A stretch of DNA of 64,000 bases from NCBI RefSeq assembly GCF_000445995.2, contig NC_022080.4, positions 1,240,001 through 1,304,000 on the forward strand. Direction: 5' to 3'. The notes below the pieces were generated by a model, which saw only the letters and a list, made by a program, of their open reading frames with translations, ran no database searches and was not told the DNA's origin. Positions 18,055 through 28,161 of the stretch are shown here, piece by piece (the stretch's first letter is position 1; every line of letters begins with the position of its first letter). The position numbers and the translations under genes were made by a program. Source of the DNA: Geobacillus genomosp. 3 (GTDB lineage Bacteria > Bacillota > Bacilli > Bacillales > Anoxybacillaceae).

Positions 18055-19710
18055 ATGGCAGAGAAACGGACGGTGCGCCCGCTTGCGGGCACAGCCCGGC
18101 AGGCGAAAGGGTGGATTCAAGAAGCGGCGCTGCGCATGCTAAACAACAACTTGCACCCCGATGTCGCCGAGCGGCCGGATGAATTGATTGTGTACGGCGG
18201 CATCGGCAAGGCGGCGCGCAACTGGGAATGTTACGAAGCGATTGTGGATACCCTTCTTCGTTTGGAAAACGACGAGACGCTGCTCATCCAATCCGGCAAG
18301 CCGGTGGCGGTGTTTCGCACCCATCCGGACGCGCCGCGCGTGCTGATCGCCAACTCCAACCTCGTGCCGGCATGGGCGACGTGGGACCATTTCCATGAGC
18401 TTGACAAAAAGGGGCTGATCATGTACGGACAAATGACGGCCGGAAGCTGGATTTACATCGGCAGCCAAGGAATCGTCCAAGGGACGTATGAAACGTTTGC
18501 CGAAGTGGCGCGCCAACATTTCGGCGGCACGTTGGCCGGAACGATCACCTTAACCGCCGGCCTTGGCGGCATGGGCGGGGCGCAGCCGCTTGCCGTGACG
18601 ATGAACGGCGGCGTCTGCCTCGCCATTGAAGTCGATCCGGCCCGCATTCAGCGCCGCCTTGATACGAAATACCTCGACACGATGACCGATAGCTTGGAAG
18701 CGGCACTTGCGATGGCAAAACGAGCGAAGGAAGAGAAAAAAGCGCTGTCAATCGGCCTTGTCGGCAATGCAGCTGAAGTGCTGCCGCGTCTCGTCGAAAT
18801 GGGCTTTGTTCCGGACGTCCTGACCGACCAGACGTCCGCCCACGATCCGTTAAACGGCTACATTCCCGCCGGGTTGACGCTTGAGGAAGCGGCTGAACTA
18901 AGGGCGCGCGACCCGAAACAGTACATCGCCCGGGCGAAACAGTCGATCGCCGCCCATGTGCGGGCGATGCTCGCAATGCAAAGGCAAGGGGCGGTGACGT
19001 TTGACTACGGCAACAACATCCGCCAGGTGGCGAAAGACGAAGGAGTCGAGGACGCTTTCTCGTTTCCGGGCTTTGTGCCGGCCTACATCCGCCCGCTCTT
19101 TTGCGAAGGAAAAGGGCCGTTCCGTTGGGTGGCGCTCTCCGGCGATCCGGAAGACATTTACAAAACCGATGAAGTCATTTTGCGCGAATTCCGCGACAAT
19201 GAGCGCCTTTGCCATTGGATTCGCATGGCGCAAACACGCATCAAATTTCAAGGGCTGCCGGCGCGCATTTGTTGGCTCGGCTATGGCGAGCGGGCGAAAT
19301 TCGGCAAAATCATCAACGACATGGTGGCCAAAGGCGAGCTGAAAGCGCCGATCGTCATCGGCCGCGATCATTTGGATTCCGGCTCCGTCGCTTCGCCGAA
19401 CCGGGAGACGGAAGGAATGAAAGACGGAAGCGACGCCATCGCCGACTGGCCGATTTTAAACGCGCTCGTGAATGCCGTCGGCGGCGCGAGCTGGGTGTCG
19501 GTCCATCACGGCGGCGGCGTCGGCATGGGCTATTCGATTCACGCCGGCATGGTCATTGTCGCCGACGGGACGAAAGAGGCGGAAAAACGGCTGGAACGGG
19601 TGCTGACGACCGATCCGGGGTTGGGTGTCGTCCGCCACGCCGACGCCGGCTATGAGCTTGCCATTCGGACGGCGAAAGAAAAAGGCATCGATATGCCGAT
19701 GCTGAAGTAG
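18055..19710 (+). CDS. hutU: Urocanate hydratase
   Basis: A 551-aa NAD-dependent enzyme adding water to urocanate to give imidazolonepropionate, the second step of histidine breakdown. Typical sequence: [50 protein letters not shown], the cofactor region [18 protein letters not shown], and [21 protein letters not shown]. Length is standard. The ATG at 18055 is six bases after AAAGGAGG; the ATG at 18049 touches the box and is unlikely. The stop is 15 bp before hutI, so they share a message. Confidence 0.97.
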   Translation: MAEKRTVRPLAGTARQAKGWIQEAALRMLNNNLHPDVAERPDELIVYGGIGKAARNWECYEAIVDTLLRLENDETLLIQSGKPVAVFRTHPDAPRVLIANSNLVPAWATWDHFHELDKKGLIMYGQMTAGSWIYIGSQGIVQGTYETFAEVARQHFGGTLAGTITLTAGLGGMGGAQPLAVTMNGGVCLAIEVDPARIQRRLDTKYLDTMTDSLEAALAMAKRAKEEKKALSIGLVGNAAEVLPRLVEMGFVPDVLTDQTSAHDPLNGYIPAGLTLEEAAELRARDPKQYIARAKQSIAAHVRAMLAMQRQGAVTFDYGNNIRQVAKDEGVEDAFSFPGFVPAYIRPLFCEGKGPFRWVALSGDPEDIYKTDEVILREFRDNERLCHWIRMAQTRIKFQGLPARICWLGYGERAKFGKIINDMVAKGELKAPIVIGRDHLDSGSVASPNRETEGMKDGSDAIADWPILNALVNAVGGASWVSVHHGGGVGMGYSIHAGMVIVADGTKEAEKRLERVLTTDPGLGVVRHADAGYELAIRTAKEKGIDMPMLK

Positions 19711-19725
19711 AAAGGGGAGAGATGC

Positions 19726-21000
19726 ATGCGCCCGCTTTTTGTCCGCCGCGCCCGCCAGCTCGTCACGCTGGCGGGAAGCTCCGCGGCCCCGCTCGTCAAG
19801 GAGAAGATGAGCGACCTTGCCATCATGGAAAACGGCAGCGTCTGGATCGAACATGGCACGATCGCGGCGGTCGGCCCAGACGATGAACTGGCCCGCCAGT
19901 TTGCCGACCGGCTCGCCGAGGCCGAAGTCATTGATGCCAAAGGCAAAACGGTGACGCCCGGGCTTGTCGATCCGCACACCCATCTCGTGTACGCCGGCAG
20001 CCGCGAACACGAATGGACGATGCGCCTCGGCGGGGCGACGTACATGGAGATCATGAACGCCGGCGGCGGCATCCATGCGACGACAAACGCGACGCGCCAA
20101 GCGTCAGAAGAAGCGCTGTATGACGAAAGCAAGCGGAGGCTCGACCAGTTTTTGCTTCATGGCGTCACAACGGTCGAGGCGAAAAGCGGCTACGGTTTAA
20201 GCCTGGAGCACGAACTGAAGCAGCTCGAGACCGCCAAACAGCTCGATGACACGCATCCGGTCGATGTCGTGTCCACTTTCCTTGGCGCCCACGCTGTTCC
20301 GCCGGAATGGAAGCATACCCCGGACGAATACGTCCGCCTCATCATCGACGAAATGATTCCCGAAGTGAGCCGGCGGGGGCTCGCCGAGTTCAACGACGTC
20401 TTTTGCGAGCGCGGCGTCTTCACTCCCAACGAGGCGCGCCGCATTTTGGAAGCCGGAAAAGCGTACGGTTTGACGCCGAAAATTCACGCCGATGAAATCG
20501 AACCGTACGGCGGGGCGGAACTGGCCGCCGAAGTCGGCGCCATCTCCGCCGACCACTTGCTTCGCGCATCGGACGAGGGAATCCGCCGCATGGCCGAGCG
20601 CGGCGTCATCGGCGTTCTCTTGCCGGGCACGGCGTTTTTCCTCATGACCCAAGCCGCCGACGCCCGCCGCTTGATCGACGCCGGCGTTCCCGTCGCTTTG
20701 GCGACCGACTGCAACCCTGGTTCGTCGCCGACCGTCTCGCTGCCGCTTGTCATGAGCCTGGCCTGCTTGCATATGGGCATGACCCCCGCGGAAGCCATCG
20801 CCGCCGCCACGATCAACGCCGCCCACGCCATCGGCCGCGCCCATCTCGTCGGCAGCCTCGAGCCGGGGAAGAAGGCGGATTTGGTTATATTCCAAGTGCC
20901 GAACTATGTGCAGGTGATGTACTATTACGGGATCAACCATATCGAGACGGTGATCAAAAATGGGAAGGTGGTGGTGAAGGAAGGGAAGGTGCGCATCTAA
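19726..21000 (+). CDS. hutI: Imidazolonepropionase
   Basis: A 424-aa metal-dependent amidohydrolase that opens the imidazolone ring to form N-formimidoyl-glutamate, the substrate of HutG. Motifs: VTPGLVDPHTHLVYAGSRE (metal His pair HTH), TTVEAKSGYGLS, KIHADEIEPYGGAELA (metal His), ISADHLL and LATDCNPGSSPTVSLP (metal Asp). GGGGAGAG precedes the ATG. hutU-hutI-hutG complete steps 2 to 4; histidase (hutH) is not in this window. Confidence 0.96.
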   Translation: MRPLFVRRARQLVTLAGSSAAPLVKEKMSDLAIMENGSVWIEHGTIAAVGPDDELARQFADRLAEAEVIDAKGKTVTPGLVDPHTHLVYAGSREHEWTMRLGGATYMEIMNAGGGIHATTNATRQASEEALYDESKRRLDQFLLHGVTTVEAKSGYGLSLEHELKQLETAKQLDDTHPVDVVSTFLGAHAVPPEWKHTPDEYVRLIIDEMIPEVSRRGLAEFNDVFCERGVFTPNEARRILEAGKAYGLTPKIHADEIEPYGGAELAAEVGAISADHLLRASDEGIRRMAERGVIGVLLPGTAFFLMTQAADARRLIDAGVPVALATDCNPGSSPTVSLPLVMSLACLHMGMTPAEAIAAATINAAHAIGRAHLVGSLEPGKKADLVIFQVPNYVQVMYYYGINHIETVIKNGKVVVKEGKVRI

Positions 21001-21030
21001 AGGGGGAACGGCTCTTCCGTCAAGACGTAT

Positions 21031-21065
21031 GGCGCCGGAAGCGATGATGCTTCCGGCTGCGCCGT
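21031..21065 (+). other. Intercistronic hairpin between hutI and the YjiH-like gene
   Basis: GCCGGAAGC (21034-21042) pairs with GCTTCCGGC (21049-21057), extended by GGC/GCC. There is no T run, so it looks like an mRNA-stabilising or processing hairpin rather than a terminator. Confidence 0.55.
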
Positions 21066-21105
21066 CACCGTTTGTTTATGAGAAAACCAATGGGGGTGGA
21101 GGAGA

Positions 21106-22434
21106 ATGAAATCGGATACAAATATGGCGCCATCCGTGCCGACACCAACACCGGCAAGCGGCGCATGGAAGTTTTTCGTCTTTAGCGCCATCGGGATTTT
21201 TGTGTTTTTTGTTCCAGTGTCGATTGGCGGCACATCGTCCATTTTGCTTGACCACATTGTAACGTGGATTCGCACACAGTTTTCGGCACTTGTTCCGTAT
21301 TATGCGTTGATTGTGATCGCGTTAGGGGCGATTTACCCCTTTTATACGAAAACATGGAATAAAGATGCAGTGACAGCGGTTTTTTCAATATTGAAAGTTC
21401 TTGGATTGATCGTGGCGATCATGTTGGTGTTTCAGGTCGGTCCTTCATGGCTGTTCCGATCGGATATGGGGCCGTTTTTGTACGATAAGCTCGTTATTTC
21501 CGTCGGCCTCCTTGTGCCGATTGGCTCCGTTTTTCTCGCCATGCTGGTTGGTTACGGGCTGCTCGAATTTGTCGGCGTCTGGATGCAGCCCATCATGCGG
21601 CCGATTTGGAAAACGCCGGGCCGTTCGGCGATTGACGCCGTCGCATCCTTTGTCGGCAGCTACTCGATCGGTTTGTTGATCACCAACAAGGTGTTCAAAG
21701 AAGGAAAATATACGGTGAAAGAGGCGGCCATCATCGCCACCGGCTTTTCCACCGTGTCGGTGACGTTTATGGTTGTTGTCGCCAAAACATTAGGGTTGAT
21801 GTCGATCTGGAACACGTATTTTTGGGTGACGTTCCTTGTCACGTTTGCCGTCACGGCGCTCACCGCCCGACTTTGGCCGCTGAACCGCATGAGCGATGAG
21901 TATTGCGATGGAAAAGGGGATCCTGAACAAAAAGTGACGGGCAACTACATGAAACAAGCTTGGTCCGAGGCAATGAAAGCGGTAGGGCAGTCAAAAGGAA
22001 TCGGGACGAACATATGGGAAAACTTGCGCGATGGTTTCATCATGACGATGGGCATTTTGCCGTCGATTATGTCAGTCGGACTCATCGGACTGCTGCTCGC
22101 TGAATATACGCCGCTGTTTGACTGGTTGGGCTACCTGTTCTATCCATTCACCCTTTTGTTGCAAATCCCTGAACCGCTGTTGGCCGCCAAAGCATCCGCT
22201 ATTGAAATCGCCGAAATGTTTTTGCCAGCCTTGCTCGTCACTGAAGCTCCGCTTGTCACGAAATTCATCATCGCTGTCGTCTCGGTATCGGCCATTTTGT
22301 TTTTCTCGGCTGTTATCCCATGCATTATATCAACCGAAATTCCGCTCAGCCTGCCGCGGCTTCTTGTCATCTGGTTCGAGCGGACGGTATTGACGCTCAT
22401 CCTCACCGCCCCGCTTGCGCACTGGCTGCTTTGA
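21106..22434 (+). CDS. YjiH family membrane protein, candidate hut-linked transporter
   Basis: A 442-aa integral membrane protein of about ten segments with the nucleoside-transporter-gate fold of the YjiH family (SAIDAVASFVGSYSIGLLITNKVF; GFIMTMGILPSIMSVGLIGLL; EIAEMFLPALLVTEAPLVTKF). GGGGGTGGAGGAGA precedes the ATG. Transport substrate of the family is not established. It lies 105 bp after hutI on the same strand with only a hairpin between, which makes uptake of histidine, urocanate or another pathway compound likely by context; the usual HutM permease is not here. Confidence 0.82.
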   Translation: MKSDTNMAPSVPTPTPASGAWKFFVFSAIGIFVFFVPVSIGGTSSILLDHIVTWIRTQFSALVPYYALIVIALGAIYPFYTKTWNKDAVTAVFSILKVLGLIVAIMLVFQVGPSWLFRSDMGPFLYDKLVISVGLLVPIGSVFLAMLVGYGLLEFVGVWMQPIMRPIWKTPGRSAIDAVASFVGSYSIGLLITNKVFKEGKYTVKEAAIIATGFSTVSVTFMVVVAKTLGLMSIWNTYFWVTFLVTFAVTALTARLWPLNRMSDEYCDGKGDPEQKVTGNYMKQAWSEAMKAVGQSKGIGTNIWENLRDGFIMTMGILPSIMSVGLIGLLLAEYTPLFDWLGYLFYPFTLLLQIPEPLLAAKASAIEIAEMFLPALLVTEAPLVTKFIIAVVSVSAILFFSAVIPCIISTEIPLSLPRLLVIWFERTVLTLILTAPLAHWLL

Positions 22435-22445
22435 CGGAAACAGAA

Positions 22446-22480
22446 GCGGCGCCCGTTTTGGCTGGGGCGCCGTTTGGGTT
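22446..22480 (+). terminator. Terminator after the YjiH-like gene
   Basis: GGCGCCC (22448-22454) pairs with GGGCGCC (22465-22471), followed by GTTTGGGTT; the T run is interrupted. Confidence 0.6.
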
Positions 22481-22760
22481 ATCGTCGTTCTCGGAGCAGT
22501 GGTATCATTTCGCCAACAAGGGGAACCGTTACGCAAAACTTACAAAACTCTGCAAGAACGTTGCAGAAGTTTTCGTTTGCTTCCTTGTTCATCGCGTCCG
22601 ATTTCGCCGAAGCTACTCTCGTTTGATTGACGCTCCGAAGGCTTCACTTCCCGTGTCACTCACGGTACCCGTCGCTATGCAGGATATCTCGAAAGATTGA
22701 TGCTGGCGTTTCGATCTCTGTCCATTTCAAGTCCACAAGCATCACATCGAAATATCCTCC
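22481..22760. other. Intergenic region without a recognisable gene
   Basis: About 280 bp between convergent genes. I see no frame with a ribosome binding site, no tRNA shape and no repeat. Confidence 0.5.
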
Positions 22761-22761
22761 C

Positions 22762-22797
22762 TAAAAAAGCCTGTCCACCCCCGAAACAGGCTTTCAC
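22762..22797 (-). terminator. mscL terminator
   Basis: On the minus strand AAAGCCTGTT pairs with ACAGGCTTTTTT across a C/G-rich loop (22766-22793). Confidence 0.8.
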
Positions 22798-22811
22798 ATC
22801 GTCTCCCGCTG

Positions 22812-23189
22812 CTACTTTAACAAATCGCGAATCTCGGTGAGCAGTTCCTCCTCCTTCGTCAGCGTCGGCGCGGTTTCTTTGACTTCTTCCTGCTTTTTCA
22901 CCCGTTCATACAGTGTATTGATCAGTTTGACAAACAGAAAAATCGAAAACGCGATGATCAAAAAGTCAACAACCGTTTGCAGAAACGCCCCGTATTTCAC
23001 TTCCGCCTCACCGACTTTCCACGACAGGCCGCTGAAATCAATCCCGCCCAAAAGCAAGCCGACAAGCGGCATGATGATGTCATTGACGAGCGAAGAGACG
23101 ATTTTGCCAAACGCTCCGCCGATAATGACCCCGACCGCCAAATCGACGACATTGCCGCGGACGGCGAATTTTTTAAACTCGTTCCACAT
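22812..23189 (-). CDS. mscL: Large-conductance mechanosensitive channel
   Basis: A 125-aa channel protein that opens under membrane tension to release solutes during osmotic downshock. It begins [20 protein letters not shown], the near-invariant MscL start, with TM1 ([21 protein letters not shown]) and TM2 ([19 protein letters not shown]) and a charged C-terminal helix ([13 protein letters not shown]). GGAGGAAGGGG lies upstream of ATG 23189; longer in-frame versions upstream are not coding. Confidence 0.97.
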   Translation of the reverse strand: MWNEFKKFAVRGNVVDLAVGVIIGGAFGKIVSSLVNDIIMPLVGLLLGGIDFSGLSWKVGEAEVKYGAFLQTVVDFLIIAFSIFLFVKLINTLYERVKKQEEVKETAPTLTKEEELLTEIRDLLK

Positions 23190-23342
23190 GCCAATTCCCC
23201 TTCCTCCGGAAATGGTTCGTCTGTTATTATACCCGACCAACCGCAACAGTGAAATTTTTTTATTTAAATCATAGAAAAACAATGTGTTTTATAGTATTAT
23301 AGAATACATCAATCAACAACCATCAAAGGGGGAAATACACCA

Positions 23343-24566
23343 ATGGAAATGACTGCGCAGCAACGCGGCGTTGGCGAGAAGCAGGCGGCAGGCGCTCCGA
23401 AACATCCGACCACGTGGATCATTGCCGTCTCCTGTCTCGTCTTGATCGGTGGCACGTTGTTCTTATATAGCCAAGTCTCTTGGCAACAGGCGCTTTTGTA
23501 CGTGTTGGGGGCGTTTGGCGGATTTGTGTTGTACCAGGCGCACTTCGGCTTTACGTCCGCATGGCGAAAGTTTATTCTCTACCGCCAAGGAGAAGGCATC
23601 CGGGCGCAGATGATCATGATGGCGGTGGCCAGCGCGCTGTTTTTGCCGCTGCTCGTCAAAGGATCGATTTTCGGCCATGCCGTTGCCGGCAATGTGCATG
23701 ATGTCGGCCTTGCGGTGATGATCGGTGCGTTTATTTTTGGCATCGGCATGCAGCTTGGTGACGGCTGCGCGTCCGGGACGCTGTACCATATTGGCGGCGG
23801 CGATGCGAACGGCATTGTGACGCTCATCGGCTTCATCGCCGGATCGGTGATTGCCACCACTCATTTTGATGTGTGGACGAATATGCCGCACGTTGACCCG
23901 ATTTCACTCCTTGCCCAGTTTGGCGCATTCGGTGGGTTCGTGCTGCAGCTTGTTTTACTGGCGGTCGTTTACTATGTGGTGACAGTGATGGAAAAGCGGC
24001 GTCATGGCCAACTCATTGCCGCGCCGCTGGAGAATCGTCATGGGTGGAAAGTCATTTATAAAGGACCATGGTCGCTGCTTGTCGGTGCTTTGTTGCTTGC
24101 GGTGATGAACGTGCTCGTGTTGATGGTGAAAGGGTCGCCATGGGGCATTACATCCGCCTTCGCTCTTTGGGGAGCGAAATTCGTGCAGCTGTTCGGCGTT
24201 GACCCGACCGCTTGGGCGTATTGGCAAGATGAAGCGAAGCGGCAGGCGCTTGCCAACCCGCTCTACTACGATAAAACAACGGTCATGGACATTAGCTTAA
24301 TGTTCGGCGCCTTATTGGCGGCGGCGCTCGCGGGTCGCTACACAAAGCCGGTTCAATGGAAGCGGCCGACGCGTATGACGGTCGGCGCGCTTATCGGCGG
24401 GCTGATGATGGGATATGGCGCCCGGTTGGCCTTTGGCTGCAATATCGGCGCGTATTTTAGCGGGATCGCTTCGTTCAGCGTCCATGGCTGGGTCTGGTTC
24501 GTCTTTGCCTTCCTTGGCAGCCTGATCGGCGTCAAACTGCGTCCGTATTGTGCGTACAAAAACTAA
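23343..24566 (+). CDS. YeeE/YedE family transporter, TsuA-like
   Basis: A 407-aa protein with about nine to ten membrane segments in two similar halves. The conserved cysteines are present: GIGMQLGDGCASGTLYHIGG in the first half and ARLAFGCNIGAYFSGIAS in the second. In the structurally known member TsuA these cysteines relay thiosulfate through the membrane. GGGGGAAA precedes the ATG. No TusA-like partner (TsuB) gene is adjacent, so the precise substrate (thiosulfate or another sulfur compound) is inference. Confidence 0.9.
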   Translation: MEMTAQQRGVGEKQAAGAPKHPTTWIIAVSCLVLIGGTLFLYSQVSWQQALLYVLGAFGGFVLYQAHFGFTSAWRKFILYRQGEGIRAQMIMMAVASALFLPLLVKGSIFGHAVAGNVHDVGLAVMIGAFIFGIGMQLGDGCASGTLYHIGGGDANGIVTLIGFIAGSVIATTHFDVWTNMPHVDPISLLAQFGAFGGFVLQLVLLAVVYYVVTVMEKRRHGQLIAAPLENRHGWKVIYKGPWSLLVGALLLAVMNVLVLMVKGSPWGITSAFALWGAKFVQLFGVDPTAWAYWQDEAKRQALANPLYYDKTTVMDISLMFGALLAAALAGRYTKPVQWKRPTRMTVGALIGGLMMGYGARLAFGCNIGAYFSGIASFSVHGWVWFVFAFLGSLIGVKLRPYCAYKN

Positions 24567-24579
24567 ACAATCGAACATC

Positions 24580-24612
24580 GGCACCCCGTCATATTGGCGG
24601 GGTGTTTTTTTA
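24580..24612 (+). terminator. Terminator after the YeeE-like gene
   Basis: CACCCCG (24582-24588) pairs with CGGGGTG (24598-24604), then seven T. Confidence 0.88.
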
Positions 24613-24655
24613 TGATGGACGGAATGTGGTACAATGATCGTGGGGCTTTGACATG

Positions 24656-24713
24656 CACCGCCGCTCGGTTTTTCAAAACTATTTTTTGAAGTAGGGAAAA
24701 GAGCGCGGCGGTG
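24656..24713 (+). promoter_or_regulatory. Nested inverted repeat in the psuK leader
   Basis: CACCGCCGC (24656-24664) is complementary to GCGGCGGTG (24705-24713), and inside it TTCAAAA pairs with TTTTGAA. No T run follows. It lies right before the psuK ribosome binding site and could be a leader RNA structure or an operator. A TGGTACAAT extended -10-like box lies at about 24627-24635. Confidence 0.5.
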
Positions 24714-24738
24714 TTCATTGGAAGAGGAGGGAAAAGGC

Positions 24739-25682
24739 ATGCGACGAGCGGTCTCGATCGTCTGCATCGGTGGGGCGAATGTCGACCGGAAAGCGCGGTT
24801 GCTTGCGCCGTTTCAGCTTGGCACGTCCCATCCTGTCGCCACGACGCAAACGGCAGGCGGGGTGGCGAGAAACGTGGCGGAAAACTTAGGGCGTCTTGGC
24901 CATACTGTTTCGCTCGTCAGCGCCGTCGGGGATGACCACGACGGACAGTGGCTTATCGACGCAACGGGCCCGTATGTGGATGTACGGCACATCGTGCGAA
25001 CGGCAAAAGCGAACACCGGGACGTATACAGCGGTGCTTGATGAACGCGGTGAAATGGTCGTCGCCTTGGCGGATATGGCGGTTTATGATACAGTGGGAGA
25101 CGAATGGATGAAGCAGCGGTGGTCCGAACTCAGTCCCGTCTCGGCCGTCGTGCTCGATACGAATTTTCCAAGTGACGCCATTCGATGGACGATCGAACAG
25201 TGCCACAGGGAGCGCCTCCCGCTTTGTGTCGTGACCGTGTCGGTTCCAAAAGTCAAGCGGCTCCCGCCCTGTCTGCATGGGGTGACATGGCTTGTGACGA
25301 ATGAAGCGGAAAGTATAGCGCTTGCCGGAACCGGGGGGGACAGCGTGACCGAAGCCATGGAAGCGCTCATTCGTTCTGGTGTTGAAAACGTCGTCGTCAC
25401 GCGCGGCGCAAACGGCGTCGCGTATGCCACCGAGCAAGGGGAAAGAGGGACGCTCGCGGCGCCCAACGTAACGGTCACCGACGCCACCGGAGCGGGAGAC
25501 GCTTTTGCGGCTGGATTTTTGTACGGTGTCCTCGGCGGCTTTTCGGTTGAAGACGCTTGCCGCTTCGGAATGAGCAATGCAGCGCTCACACTGCAAACAG
25601 CCGAAACGGTCAATCGCGCATTGAATGAACGAACATTGCATGCCACGTATGAACAATATTTCCACCAAGGAGGAACAAAACA

Positions 25683-25686
<4 letters not shown>
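24739..25686 (+). CDS. psuK: Pseudouridine kinase
   Basis: A 315-aa PfkB-family sugar kinase. It starts [20 protein letters not shown], carries [17 protein letters not shown] (PfkB signature 1) and [18 protein letters not shown] (signature 2 with the catalytic Asp of GAGD). Directly coupled to psuG by an ATGA overlap, it would phosphorylate pseudouridine to its 5'-phosphate. AAGAGGAGGG precedes ATG 24739. The specificity call rests on the operon with psuG. Confidence 0.92.
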
Positions 25687-26588
<902 letters not shown>

Positions 26589-26591
26589 TGT

Positions 26592-26627
26592 GAATGCCCC
26601 CGCCTTGATGAAAGAGCGGGGGCATGA
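26592..26627. terminator. Terminator between psuG and the coiled-coil gene
   Basis: ATGCCCCCGC (26594-26603) pairs with GCGGGGGCAT (about 26616-26625). It stands between two convergent genes and can serve both. Confidence 0.75.
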
Positions 26628-26639
26628 TGGTTGATGGAT

Positions 26640-27035
26640 TTATCGGGTGTGAAGAAGATGGCGGATTTTTCGATCGTGCTGGGCGATTTTGACGGAGTGG
26701 AAGTCGACCGTTTCTTGTGTTTCGGCCAGTTCGACGCGGATGTGGCCAAGCTTCGCTTCGAGCCGTTCAAACCGTTCGTTGATGGTGCGCTCCAACTGGG
26801 CGATTTGCCGTTCAAATCGGCCGCCCATCTCCTCGATGCGCCCGTCCATTCCTTCCATGCGTTTGTCCATGTCTTCGACGCGCTTATCCATCGTGTTCGT
26901 TTTTTCGTTCAATGCTTGCACTTGGTGTTGAAGCGAGTCGAATTTTTCATAGAGCGCCTCGAACTGCTTGCGCATATCAGCCGCGTACAAATCCAACGGG
27001 TGCAAAATTTGCGCCAATATTGTGTTTTCTTCCAT
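26640..27035 (-). CDS. Coiled-coil protein of unknown function
   Basis: A 131-aa hydrophilic protein, MEENTILAQILHPLDLYAAD, followed by an almost uninterrupted heptad-repeat coiled coil (residues about 20-120) with repeated MDKRVEDMDKRMEGMDGRIE blocks, and a basic end (HDRKIRHLLHTR). GGAAGGAGGTGA lies before ATG 27035. Proteins of this shape are common in Geobacillus and Bacillus genomes; I do not know a function. The repeated M-D-x-R heptads look like recent internal duplication. Confidence 0.75.
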   Translation of the reverse strand: MEENTILAQILHPLDLYAADMRKQFEALYEKFDSLQHQVQALNEKTNTMDKRVEDMDKRMEGMDGRIEEMGGRFERQIAQLERTINERFERLEAKLGHIRVELAETQETVDFHSVKIAQHDRKIRHLLHTR

Positions 27036-27157
27036 TACCTTCACCTCCTTCCACCCTAGTATATCAGACAGGCAAGTTCACAGAAAGGGAAAACGGTTTT
27101 CAAATCGAACGCGATTTCGTCTAAAGTGTTGCGGAAAGTAAGCTCCCGTACTTTGAC

Positions 27158-27213
27158 GTGAACTACCCACCACCTACACTTCGCTTAGAAGTGGGAGACT
27201 TCTTTCGAAAGAT
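27158..27213 (-). mobile_element. Minimal IS200/IS605-type end relic (A)
   Basis: On the minus strand this 56-bp piece reads ATCTTTCGAAAGAAGTCTCC, then a hairpin with CTAAGCGAAGTG in the loop, and ends GGGTAGTTCAC. The first half equals the left end of elements at 28371 and 61390; the second half equals the right end of the element at 28571-28607. It is preceded by TTTAAC, as are the other two. It looks like left and right end hairpins fused through their shared loop sequence. It sits in the T run of the dioxygenase terminator. Confidence 0.65.
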
Positions 27214-27221
27214 GTTAAAAA

Positions 27222-27262
27222 ACAACCCGCCCCCATGCGCTGAAGCAGGGAGCGGGTTTTCC
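27222..27262 (-). terminator. Terminator of the DODA-type dioxygenase
   Basis: AACCCGC (about 27224-27230) pairs with GCGGGTT (27251-27257); the minus-strand transcript then meets GTTTTTTAAC. Confidence 0.75.
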
Positions 27263-27263
27263 A

Positions 27264-28031
27264 TTAAAACGCCACCGCCATCAAGCTTAAGCTTCCATAC
27301 TGGTATTCGCGGAACAAGACGCGCGGCGCTTGGTCGCGGCCGCCTGCGCCGTAGGCGATCCAATACGGCGCGAGGTGCTCGGGCGTCGGCACGGTTTGCC
27401 TGGCGTACGGCGCTTTGTTCTCATAATCGAACACGTCTTCACTGCGAGCGGCTGACTGGCTGAGAAGCCAATCATCAAACGACACGGCCCACGCGTCCGC
27501 CTCGGCATGCCCTTCCCAGCGGAGCGCCATCAAATTGTGCACCGTCCCGCCGCTGCCGATGACCATCACTCCCTCATCCCGCAGCGGGCGCAGCGCCTCG
27601 CCGAGCTGGAACAATTGCTTCGGCGTCCACCAGGGCACCACCGATGCCTGTACAACCGGAATGTCCGCTTTCGGAAACAAGCGACGTAACAGCACCCATG
27701 AGCCGTGATCCAACCCGCGCGTCCGATCGACGGCCACTTCCGCCACACCAGCGAGGCGCTCGCGCACGCGTTCCGCCCACTCAACTGACCCGTACGCCGG
27801 GTAAGCGATTTCATACAAGTCGTACGGAAAACCGGAAAAATCATAAATCATTCCGTACGTCCCTTCTACTGCCGAAACGGTTGGCTTGCGCGTCATCCAA
27901 TGTGCGGTAAAGATGACAATCGCCTTTGGGTAAATGCCTTCCCCGAGCTTCGCTAGAAAGGATGTATACGCATTGTCCTCAATCGCCAACATCGGTGACC
28001 CGTGAGCGAGAAACAAGGCAGGGGCTTTCAT
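27264..28031 (-). CDS. DODA-type extradiol dioxygenase, YgiD-like
   Basis: A 255-aa class III ring-cleavage dioxygenase (LigB superfamily), similar to YgiD/4,5-DOPA dioxygenase. Motifs: ALFLAHGSPMLAIEDN (metal His), AIVIFTAHWMTRKPTVSA (His), RGLDHGSWVLLRRLFPKADI (His) and MVIGSGGTVHNL. These are the Zn/Fe ligands and acid-base His of the family. GGAGGAGTGAACC precedes the ATG. The natural substrate in Bacillales is not known; a catechol-type compound is likely. Confidence 0.88.
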   Translation of the reverse strand: MKAPALFLAHGSPMLAIEDNAYTSFLAKLGEGIYPKAIVIFTAHWMTRKPTVSAVEGTYGMIYDFSGFPYDLYEIAYPAYGSVEWAERVRERLAGVAEVAVDRTRGLDHGSWVLLRRLFPKADIPVVQASVVPWWTPKQLFQLGEALRPLRDEGVMVIGSGGTVHNLMALRWEGHAEADAWAVSFDDWLLSQSAARSEDVFDYENKAPYARQTVPTPEHLAPYWIAYGAGGRDQAPRVLFREYQYGSLSLMAVAF

Positions 28032-28161
28032 GGTTCACTCCTCCTCGTGAATGGGGAAACTTTATAGCGTCCCGTTGCGCATGTTTGCGCCGATCGACCT
28101 ATCTCCATTGTAGCATATCCGTTTCTCGTTATCATCTCGAAATGAGGAATCCCTCTCGTCC

